From NCBI GenBank assembly GCA_030595925.1, contig JAUVLC010000050.1, positions 1 to 17,648 of the forward strand: a DNA stretch of 17,648 nt. Direction: 5' to 3'. Shown in pieces: positions 7,417 to 14,324 of the stretch (position 1 is the stretch's first letter; each line of letters begins with the position of its first letter). Origin of the DNA: Clostridia bacterium (GTDB lineage: Bacteria; CBDUZB01; JAGLHV01). The notes under the pieces were generated by a model that ran no database searches, had not been told where the DNA came from, and saw nothing but the letters and a program-made list of their open reading frames with translations. The position numbers and the translations under genes are program-made.

Positions 7417-8151
7417 TTAATTTCTTTCTTCTCTGGTCATTGGTACAAATCTGACCGGAATGATATCAGTAGTTTTTATTTTTCCCTTTATTTTTTCTAA
7501 CAATTTTAATTCCTGATAATGAACCCCCACAGGAATAACCATTTTCCCTCCTTCAGCTAATTGGTCAATTAAAGGTTGGGGAATATAGGGTGGAGCACAG
7601 GTGACAATAATACCATCAAAAGGAGCATATTCTTCCCAACCCAGATAACCATCTCCACATTTCACAGTAACATTACTGTAATCCAGTTCCCGGAGTATTT
7701 TTTCCGCATTTATGGCCAATGGCTCTAATATTTCAATGGTATAAACTTCTTTAGCTAATTCCGCTAATATAGCCGCCTGATATCCGGAACCCGTTCCAAT
7801 TTCCAAAACCTTTTCATTGCCTTTTAATTGTAATAATTCGGTCATCAAAGCAACTATATAGGGCTGAGAAATGGTTTGTTCTTCTCCAATAGGTAAAGGA
7901 TAATCTTTATAAGCAAGTTTTTGTGTGCTTTGGGAAACAAATTTATGCCTTTTGACTTTAAACATTGCTTCCAGCACCCGTTGGTTTTTAATTCCTCTTC
8001 TTTTTATCTGGGTTTCGAGCATTTCTTTTCTGGCTTGAGTAAAAATAGTTTCTTCACTCTTATTAAATTCTTGCATTTTATTTGTTTCTCCTTTACAACC
8101 GATTAAAAAACAAAGTATTATCATCACAATTAAAATATTTTTTTTATTCAT
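7417..8151 (-). CDS. pcm: L-isoaspartyl (D-aspartyl) O-methyltransferase, predicted lipoprotein form
   Basis: This SAM-dependent enzyme methylates isoaspartyl residues in damaged proteins to start their repair. Of 244 residues, about the last 205 match the PCMT family: ARKEMLETQIKRRGI at the start, then YPLPIGEEQTISQPYIVALM, SAM-binding motif I VLEIGTGSGYQAAILAEL, CGDGYLGW and FDGIIVTCAPPYIP. The N-terminus is unusual. MNKKNILIVMIILCFLIGCKG is a lipoprotein signal peptide with lipobox LIGC (Cys19), so the enzyme is probably exported and membrane-anchored rather than cytosolic. AGAGGG before the ATG supports this start. It stands between a PPC-domain gene (23 bp) and phoB (5 bp), probably in one transcript. 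Whether SAM is available outside the cytoplasm is unclear, so the anchored form needs testing. Confidence 0.88.
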   Translation of the reverse strand: MNKKNILIVMIILCFLIGCKGETNKMQEFNKSEETIFTQARKEMLETQIKRRGIKNQRVLEAMFKVKRHKFVSQSTQKLAYKDYPLPIGEEQTISQPYIVALMTELLQLKGNEKVLEIGTGSGYQAAILAELAKEVYTIEILEPLAINAEKILRELDYSNVTVKCGDGYLGWEEYAPFDGIIVTCAPPYIPQPLIDQLAEGGKMVIPVGVHYQELKLLEKIKGKIKTTDIIPVRFVPMTREERN

Positions 8152-8174
8152 TATTCCCTCTGCTTTTTAATTGC

Positions 8175-8591
8175 CTACCATAAACTTAGCCCTGTTTCCG
8201 AGTCATTTTTTCTTTCCAGTTTTCCCCCGACAAGTTCCTGAATATAATATTCAGCGGCAAACACAACCGATTCAGGCATAAGATGTCCTCCGTAACATTG
8301 CCCCTGATGGTCAGCTAAGGTTATATGGGCATGAACAAAAATTTCCGACTCCTTTAATGATATGTTCCCTACACATGTGGTTATTTCCAATTTTTTATTT
8401 AGATTTACACATTCGGTATATTTTTTATTGTCTTGATCATAATATCCTAACTTTACCTGCATTAAAGCTCCGATAACGGAAAAAGTGCCCAGGCGTATAT
8501 TTTTCTCTTTACAAAATTCAGTCAAGGAAGATAAAAGGTCTACTTTTGATTTAAATCTTCCCATAAATAATCTACCTTTTTTTACTTGCAT
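8175..8591 (-). CDS. PPC domain (DUF296) protein
   Basis: This is a small 138-residue protein made of one PPC/DUF296 domain, the fold found alone in bacteria and archaea and attached to AT-hooks in plant DNA-binding proteins. The family signature is clear: IFVHAHITLADHQGQCYGGHLMPESVVFAAEYYIQEL at about residues 85-121, with the conserved His pair (HAH) and GGHL. The N-terminal part GRFKSKVDLLSSLTEFCKEKNI is the usual first strand-helix. There is no AT-hook or signal peptide. Bacterial members have no well-established function, so none is assigned. GGAGA before the ATG at 8591 supports the start. The next gene, pcm, begins 23 bp after the stop, so both probably belong to the phoBR transcript. 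Confidence 0.85.
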   Translation of the reverse strand: MQVKKGRLFMGRFKSKVDLLSSLTEFCKEKNIRLGTFSVIGALMQVKLGYYDQDNKKYTECVNLNKKLEITTCVGNISLKESEIFVHAHITLADHQGQCYGGHLMPESVVFAAEYYIQELVGGKLERKNDSETGLSLW

Positions 8592-8614
8592 TTTTATTTC
8601 TCCGTTTTATGAAT

Positions 8615-8760
8615 AATTTAAGAGTTTTGCAAAACAGCTTTTTTGCCTTTATTGCCTGCCCGCTCCGCTTCAGGCGGATAAGGCTGGTCTTTCCTGCTAA
8701 CAATCAACAGAGCAAGCTCTGTATCTACAATTATGCTCCAGTCTGTAAATGATAAATGAC
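8615..8760. repeat. Composite palindromic repeat (element C)
   Basis: This gap contains two GC-rich palindromic pieces. One is GCCTGCCCGCTCCGCTTCAG followed by GCGGATAAGGC (8654-8684). The other is ACAGAGC-AA-GCTCTGT at 8707-8722. Its left flank (AATTTAAGAG...AGCTTTTTTG) resembles the left end of the MITE at 4363. Its right end, read on the minus strand, is TGTCATTT...ACAGACTG...CATAAT, which matches the left end of repeat copy A at 4584. It has no coding capacity. Confidence 0.55.
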
Positions 8761-8775
8761 AAAAAATAATTTTTT

Positions 8776-9411
8776 TTAATCAAAATTGAGCATCAAGTCT
8801 TTCTTGTTGTTTTTGTCATTGTTCTGGTTATAAGAAATATGCAGTGTGCCGCTTTCATTGAAAACTTGTTCAATTTTTTCGACAAGGCTATTTTTTTTTG
8901 ACTTTACCGTTATAGAATGTATCCCTTCTTTTATTTCTAATATCAATTGAGGCGGAAAAGAACATTGATGTATCCCATTTCTGCCAAATGGAATCTTATC
9001 AAAAACCAATTCATTATCCATAAATATTTTAAAAGAATCTCCGAGTTGAAAATATGATTCATTTACAAAATCAATCTTAATTTTTATTTTATCCTGAATT
9101 GTTTTAACCACTAAATCCTTGTTTTTAAAATCATAGAATATTACTAATACAGTATTAGTGTTGAATATCCTTTCGATTTTTTTCGTAACACCGGTATCCT
9201 TTAATTCTACGGTTATAGTATGGTATCTTCCATTACTTACATTTATTGTCGGATCAGAATCATCTTTTATTGATTGGATTAAAATTCTATCAAAAACTAA
9301 ATTACCATCAACATGTATTTTAAAAGGATGCTTTGAATTTATATTTTGATTTTCTTCTGAATTATATGCGTACAAAAACAATCTAATCTTTGCCATTTTT
9401 CTTGTCATCAT
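8776..9411 (-). CDS. Protein of unknown function with an internal duplication of a beta-rich domain
   Basis: I do not recognise this 211-residue protein. It consists of two tandem copies of an approximately 85-residue unit, residues about 8-93 and 107-194. Aligned landmarks are HPFKIHVDGNLVFDRI against DSFKIFMDNELVFDKI, then GRYHTITVELKDTGVTKKIE against GIHSITVKSKKNSLVEKIE, then RIFNTNTVLVIFYD against QVFNESGTLHISY. The alternating hydrophobic pattern suggests beta-sandwich or carbohydrate-binding-like modules. There is no signal peptide or membrane segment, so it looks cytoplasmic. The tail (about 195-211) is Asn/Lys-rich. The start ATG directly follows the protease stop (TAAATG), so translation is probably coupled to that exported protease. 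The ribosome-binding site is weak, and starts at M2 or M6 are possible. A functional link to the protease is inferred from position only. Confidence 0.75.
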   Translation of the reverse strand: MMTRKMAKIRLFLYAYNSEENQNINSKHPFKIHVDGNLVFDRILIQSIKDDSDPTINVSNGRYHTITVELKDTGVTKKIERIFNTNTVLVIFYDFKNKDLVVKTIQDKIKIKIDFVNESYFQLGDSFKIFMDNELVFDKIPFGRNGIHQCSFPPQLILEIKEGIHSITVKSKKNSLVEKIEQVFNESGTLHISYNQNNDKNNKKDLMLNFD

Positions 9412-10893
9412 TTATTTCTTCAGTAATTTTATTTTTAAATCCTTTGACCGGTCAAAATTTATTTTATATTTTTTTAAAATTTTTTGATTGTTTTTCTCCA
9501 CTTTCTTTCTGTCTAAAACTATCCTATATCCACGTTCATCTACTATTGTATGATACTTTCCTTTATACCCTTCAAATGCTTTTACCAAATCCTTTATGCT
9601 TGATATCTTTTGATCATTAACATAAGAAATTACATTATATTTCCAATTGTGATAACCGATATTAATTTCGTCTGCTAAAACCTGCACCAGTATGACTATT
9701 TCTTTCCGTTCGGATGATATTTCTCCATGATAATAATAGTTTATTAAATTCTTAAGTGCATCATTATTCCAATCTCCACCCCATTCATTCAGAAAATCTA
9801 ATGTCAATGGTTCAAAAACCATCCCTCCTAAAATATAATAAGTAGGAACGACATCATACTGTTCATGCGGAACCAATCGCCAAAAATTCACTGAATTAGT
9901 TAGTTTTATTTTTGTATTAATAATTTTATTATTTCTCAAAATTTTAAATTTGACAAAATCATTGGTGTATTTGTTTTGAATTACATATACAAAAGGAGTT
10001 CTTTCGTTCTTTCTAAATTCTATCGTTCCGTCATTTGCAATATTCTTATCATCTACGGAAAGAATTACATCCCCTGATTTTAATATTCCGCCGGCAGAAG
10101 AACCGGGGTAAATTTTATTTATCAATAATCCTGATTTGTTATCATTTACACTATATTTCAATCTGAGATCTAAATTTTCCATTTTTTGATAAGAAATACC
10201 AATATCGGGAATTCCATCGTATTTATTATCTTTTATGTCTTGTAAAAAATGATTAATAACCGGAACGGGGACCATATATCCTATATTTTCACCCCCACCG
10301 GCTTGAAATGCTATACCGATTATTTTATCATTCTTAATTACAGGTCCTCCGCTATTTCCCGGATTAATGGGAGCATCAATTTGGCAGCTTAATAAATAAG
10401 CCTTACTATGAGTGTAGGCACAATGTTCTATGCGGGAAACCACTCCTTCTGTTATACATAATTCATCACCCCCTACCGGAAAACCATACACTGCAACTTT
10501 ATCCCGAACCTGCGATAATTTTCCAATTTTAAGAGGTTTAACCCCTGCAAAAAATGAATCATCTTTAACACTCAAAATAGCAAGATCACATTCATGAGCC
10601 ACGATTTTCACCTCTGCGGTATATTTCTTTGATTGTCCTGCCCGTTTTACCTGAATAAAGGTTTGGTCTGCAATCACATGGGCATTGGTTAATATTCTAT
10701 TGCCACTGATAATACACCCTGAACCGGTTCCTCTTCTTTGGCCACGCATCTGCCACGGTTCATAATAGTTATACCGGTTACAAACAGTATATATTTTCAC
10801 TATAGATTCTTTTACATTGGTTTTTGCCTGAGCAGATGAATAAACAATAGTGCAAAAAACTATTGTTAATATTATTTTTGCCGATGTTTTCAT
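9412..10893 (-). CDS. Exported DEG9-like trypsin-family serine protease with PDZ domains
   Basis: This 493-residue protein is a predicted periplasmic ATP-independent protease. The signal peptide is MKTSAKIILTIVFCTIVYSS with cleavage probably after AQA (residue 23). The trypsin-like domain (about 25-222) has a complete triad: His72 in LTNAHV, Asp103 in ECDLAIL and Ser181 in INPGNSGGP. A PDZ domain follows (about 240-330, SGLLINKIYPGSSAGGILKSGDVILSVDD). The C-terminal half, with RLVPHEQYDVVPTYYILGGMVFEPLT and VILVQVLADEINIGY and then VISYVNDQKISSIKDLV, matches what I recall of plant DEG9/DEG10-type proteases rather than DegP. That region includes a second, divergent PDZ. No AT-rich regulatory site was recognised. 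Substrate is unknown. It lies 50 bp after the CBS gene and abuts the duplicated-domain gene. Confidence 0.9.
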   Translation of the reverse strand: MKTSAKIILTIVFCTIVYSSAQAKTNVKESIVKIYTVCNRYNYYEPWQMRGQRRGTGSGCIISGNRILTNAHVIADQTFIQVKRAGQSKKYTAEVKIVAHECDLAILSVKDDSFFAGVKPLKIGKLSQVRDKVAVYGFPVGGDELCITEGVVSRIEHCAYTHSKAYLLSCQIDAPINPGNSGGPVIKNDKIIGIAFQAGGGENIGYMVPVPVINHFLQDIKDNKYDGIPDIGISYQKMENLDLRLKYSVNDNKSGLLINKIYPGSSAGGILKSGDVILSVDDKNIANDGTIEFRKNERTPFVYVIQNKYTNDFVKFKILRNNKIINTKIKLTNSVNFWRLVPHEQYDVVPTYYILGGMVFEPLTLDFLNEWGGDWNNDALKNLINYYYHGEISSERKEIVILVQVLADEINIGYHNWKYNVISYVNDQKISSIKDLVKAFEGYKGKYHTIVDERGYRIVLDRKKVEKNNQKILKKYKINFDRSKDLKIKLLKK

Positions 10894-10943
10894 TTTTTTC
10901 CCCTAAAATTAAATTTAACAAATTACCTTGTTACTATTTTTTT

Positions 10944-11420
10944 TTATAGATACAAATCCTTTTCTATCGCGTAAAAATTCTTAAAAACATCGCGTCTTCC
11001 AATTACTCCGACCATTTTAGTCCCTTCAAAAACAGGAAAAGTATGTGCGTTTTTGTATTTCATTAAGGTAAGAATTTCATCCAGGGTTGTGTCTTTTTTT
11101 ATCTTAATAACTTCGGTGGACATAGCAAATTTTACCGTTGGATTAGAAATTGGTTCCATTCCGTTTTTTACAACCTCTCCGGACTTTATCATATCCATCA
11201 CCAGGAAAAGATCGGTATTAGTAATTAAACCGATTATTTTACCTTTCTTCCCTATTACCGGTATCCCATTTATTTTTTCTTTAATCATGATTTCCGCAAT
11301 ATCAGCTAACGTTGTAGTTTCCGTAGTGGTAATAACGCGTTTAGTCATAATATCTTCAGCTTTAATTGCTTTTAATTTCTTGGTTAAATCTTTTAATCTG
11401 AATTTTGTGTTTTTTATCAT
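10944..11420 (-). CDS. Tandem CBS-domain protein
   Basis: This is a 158-residue cytoplasmic protein consisting only of a CBS pair (a Bateman module), which in other proteins senses adenine nucleotides or SAM. CBS1 spans about residues 22-77 (EDIMTKRVITTTETTTLADIAEIM, then GIPVIGKKGKIIGLITNTDL). CBS2 spans about 97-150 (KFAMSTEVIKIKKDTTLDEIL, then HTFPVFEGTKMVGVIGRRDV). No catalytic or DNA-binding domain is attached, so the partner is unknown. A strong AAAGGAGG precedes the ATG. It is 51 bp downstream of the GH65 fusion gene and 50 bp upstream of the protease gene, all co-directional, so it could be read in one transcript with either. Confidence 0.85.
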   Translation of the reverse strand: MIKNTKFRLKDLTKKLKAIKAEDIMTKRVITTTETTTLADIAEIMIKEKINGIPVIGKKGKIIGLITNTDLFLVMDMIKSGEVVKNGMEPISNPTVKFAMSTEVIKIKKDTTLDEILTLMKYKNAHTFPVFEGTKMVGVIGRRDVFKNFYAIEKDLYL

Positions 11421-11471
11421 TTAAAAAACCTCCTTTAGGAAAAAAGAATCCTGTTTTAAAATGTTTTTATT

Positions 11472-14324
11472 CTACTGAGAACAAATATCGTCTTTATTTA
11501 AAATATTTTTTACTTCGTTTAAAAATAAATCTACAGAATATGGTTTAACAAAAAAGATGTCTGCTCCCATTATTTCAAATATTCTTTTCATTGCAGCTTT
11601 ATTGCTTTGCATAGCAATAGGTATTTTTGAAAGCCGCTTCCTCTTTTTTATTTCTTTAAAAAATTGAAAACCGTTCATTCCTCCTTGAAAAATAATAGCA
11701 GATATAATTAAATCCACCCATTTTGTTTCTAAAACATCTAAAGCTTCTTTACCCGTGTGGGCACAATCTATTAAATAACCCATAGCCTGTAATCTTGTTT
11801 TTAGTATTTCCGTTTGAGTAATATTACCATCAACAATTAATATCCTCTTTTGCACCATTTTCAAATTTCCTTTCCCCTTAATATTTTTTTCAAGTGAAAT
11901 ACTATATTTTTTTCTAAAAAGGAAATGATACAATTTTCCATGAATTTTAACGGGAACAGTAAGTGATTTTGATGGAGAACCGGATATAAAAATTGTAAGT
12001 TGTTCTTTAGTTATAAACAAAGAAAACCAATTTCCTTTATAACAAAATTTAAACCTGAGACTTTGCCAATTAGAAGGAAGGTTAGGAGTAATGTTAATTA
12101 TCTCTTCCCCCATATATATCCCGGCGAATCCCCTTATCACCATATCAATGGAACCACCCATTATCCCGGTATGAATACCCTCAACAGTTGTTCCTCCCTG
12201 AACATCATAAATATCTGATTTGAGAACACCGGAAAACCACTGCCATCCTTCTTTTGACCTTCCTAATAAATAAGCAACGTAACAGTGAACAATTTTACTC
12301 AAACTTGAACCATGGGAAGTTCTTTTTACATAATAGTCGTAATTTCTTTTCAAAATATACCTATCAAACCTGTATCCTAACCGATGAAACAAATCTTTTA
12401 TTTCAAACAAAGGAAATAAGTAAAAGAGCATCAAAACATCCGCTTGTTTGGCCGCCTTATAGTCGTTTGGTGATTTTCCTTCTGCTTTTAAAATTCGATC
12501 CATGCGCTCTACTTTGTCATATTTTCTCCTGTAAGCATCCCAATTTAATTCTTTTAACTTAAAATATCCGTCAAACTGACCAATAATGCCTTCCTTATTA
12601 ATAATTATATTCATCTTGCGGGTAATATCTTTCCATCGCAGTAATTCCATTTGATCAAGTTTCAATTTCTTAATTATTCGAGTTCGATGCTGTGGAGGTA
12701 AAATAGCAATAACTTCTTTTGCTTTAAGTAATGTCCGCACAATTAATAAATTGGTATAAGCATTGTCTTTAAATCCGGGTTTTTGTGAATTAGAAACTTT
12801 TTCGTGAAATTCATCAGGGCCCATAAGTCCATGGGTATGATATCTCCTGTCATCAACGTCATATTGGGCAAGACTGGCTCCAAATTGGGCAATTGACAGT
12901 AACATCTCAGCCCCATAGTCTATAAGAAAATCCAGGTCATTAGATTTTTTCCAATATTGCCATACATTATAAGCAATAGCAAAGGAAACATGTCTTTGCA
13001 CATAAGTATGATCAGGTCCCCATTTACCCGACATTGGATTCAAATGAATAAACTGAGTTTTTTCCTTACCGTCAAAACCGCTTTGCCAGGGAAACATTGC
13101 TCCCTTATATCCGCTTTTTTTCGCAGATTTCCTGGCAGGTATAAGACGCCGGTATCTATATAAAAGTAATGCTTTTGATATTTCCGGATTATGAAAATCA
13201 AAAAAAGACATAACAAAAAGTTCATCCCAAAAAATATGCCCCCGGTAGGCCTCTCCATGTAACCCTCTGGCCGGAAGTCCGGCATCAATCTTAGTGTTAT
13301 GAATAGAGGCTGTTTGCAATAAATGGAAAATATGCAGCCTTAGTGCTTTTTGGGAAAAAGCATCATCCTCAATTTGAATATCAAATTTTTTCCACAAATC
13401 TTTCCATGCACATTGATGAGTTTCGAAAAGCGTGTTAAATCCAGGCGATTTTTTTACTGAATTAATAGCGGAAGAAAGCGGATTAATAACATCTTTATCC
13501 TTGGAAGTATAAATACTAACAATTTTTTCAACTTTACAGTGTTGTTGTTTACGTACGAATACTTTAAATTCCTGCTCAATTTTTTCCTTTTTTTTAGTCG
13601 CAATTTTATTTGCCGATTTAACTTTTTTACCGTTAATAGATACCAGATTTTTTGCCGCCTGGCAAATTTCAATCTTTGATTGAGTTGTTTTCATTGCCAG
13701 ATAAACCCCATTATTATCAAAGCTCCCCAAAGAGGAGGACATCAAATGCTTAGAGTTTAATTGTCTATATCTGGGGACACCGGTATTTTGTACTGTTCCG
13801 TCAAGTGCTGATTTTATAGTTATGAAACCTTCGTAATTTTCAGGAATAATGGTATATTTAATTGCGGCACAATGCGGATCTTCTAAATGAACGATTCTTT
13901 CTGTTTCAATGGTGGTTATTTGTCCGTTATCATCATGAATTCGAACTTTTCTAATAAGAACTCCCCGGCGAAAATCAAGTTGTTGATGATAAAAAAGAAT
14001 TTTACTTGTGGAAAAAGAAACCCAGTCCCCTTTTTCAGTTCTGAAAGTTAAAGGTAACCAGTTGGGACAATTCACAAAATCTTCATTTAATATTTTTTTC
14101 CCGGCAATAAGGGTCGGCAATTCATTATAAACTCCGGCAATGTAAGTGCCCGGATAATGCACCCTGGAAGCGGAAGATTCATAAATAGCTCCCCTGACCC
14201 CTAAATAACCATTTCCCAGGGTACAAAGTGCTTCTCTCAAGCCCTCCTGCACGGGTTGAAAGCGGCTGTAAGATAATTTCCAGGTAAAAGTTTTACTAAT
14301 ATCTTCATTCACTTTTTCAGGCAT
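11472..14324 (-). CDS. GH65 glycoside phosphorylase/hydrolase fused to a degenerate receiver domain
   Basis: Counted from the ATG at 14324 this is 950 residues. Residues about 10-815 are a GH65 protein, cytoplasmic, the family of maltose, trehalose and kojibiose phosphorylases. Visible marks are ALCTLGNGYLGVRGA in the N-terminal beta domain, HGEAYRGHIFWDELF in the (alpha/alpha)6 barrel, catalytic general acid Glu about 505 in MGPDEFHE, and EGIHTGIMGGSIDM in the phosphate-binding area. FWDELFV and YRYRRLIPARKSA resemble the clade next to beta-phosphoglucomutase in actinobacteria. Residues about 825-950 form a CheY-like domain that has lost the phospho-acceptor Asp (Ala876) and one of the acidic pair (DG), but keeps KP. 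An internal ATG at 11858 with AAAGGAAA upstream could start the receiver separately. A TTG at 14342 is possible, but ATG with AAAAGG nine bases upstream is preferred. It overlaps the HAD gene by 8 bp. Confidence 0.88.
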   Translation of the reverse strand: MPEKVNEDISKTFTWKLSYSRFQPVQEGLREALCTLGNGYLGVRGAIYESSASRVHYPGTYIAGVYNELPTLIAGKKILNEDFVNCPNWLPLTFRTEKGDWVSFSTSKILFYHQQLDFRRGVLIRKVRIHDDNGQITTIETERIVHLEDPHCAAIKYTIIPENYEGFITIKSALDGTVQNTGVPRYRQLNSKHLMSSSLGSFDNNGVYLAMKTTQSKIEICQAAKNLVSINGKKVKSANKIATKKKEKIEQEFKVFVRKQQHCKVEKIVSIYTSKDKDVINPLSSAINSVKKSPGFNTLFETHQCAWKDLWKKFDIQIEDDAFSQKALRLHIFHLLQTASIHNTKIDAGLPARGLHGEAYRGHIFWDELFVMSFFDFHNPEISKALLLYRYRRLIPARKSAKKSGYKGAMFPWQSGFDGKEKTQFIHLNPMSGKWGPDHTYVQRHVSFAIAYNVWQYWKKSNDLDFLIDYGAEMLLSIAQFGASLAQYDVDDRRYHTHGLMGPDEFHEKVSNSQKPGFKDNAYTNLLIVRTLLKAKEVIAILPPQHRTRIIKKLKLDQMELLRWKDITRKMNIIINKEGIIGQFDGYFKLKELNWDAYRRKYDKVERMDRILKAEGKSPNDYKAAKQADVLMLFYLFPLFEIKDLFHRLGYRFDRYILKRNYDYYVKRTSHGSSLSKIVHCYVAYLLGRSKEGWQWFSGVLKSDIYDVQGGTTVEGIHTGIMGGSIDMVIRGFAGIYMGEEIINITPNLPSNWQSLRFKFCYKGNWFSLFITKEQLTIFISGSPSKSLTVPVKIHGKLYHFLFRKKYSISLEKNIKGKGNLKMVQKRILIVDGNITQTEILKTRLQAMGYLIDCAHTGKEALDVLETKWVDLIISAIIFQGGMNGFQFFKEIKKRKRLSKIPIAMQSNKAAMKRIFEIMGADIFFVKPYSVDLFLNEVKNILNKDDICSQ
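11848..11875 (-). promoter_or_regulatory. Possible internal translation start at the GH65-receiver junction
   Basis: The minus strand reads GGGGAAAGGAAATTTGAAA directly before the in-frame ATG at 11858 (MVQKRILIVDGN). An SD-like AAAGGAAA lies about 7-8 bases upstream. It could produce the receiver domain alone in addition to the fusion, or be a remnant of a formerly separate gene. Confidence 0.4.

Noticed and set aside
8742-8762. TTGTCAT-TTAT-CATTTAC as a Pho box for the phoBR cluster
   Set aside because: Only one half matches, and the sequence is the end motif shared with the mobile repeats, so a regulatory reading is not supported.
13040-13288. Minus-strand open frame inside the GH65 gene
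   Set aside because: It is in another frame of a strongly supported long gene and has no independent evidence.
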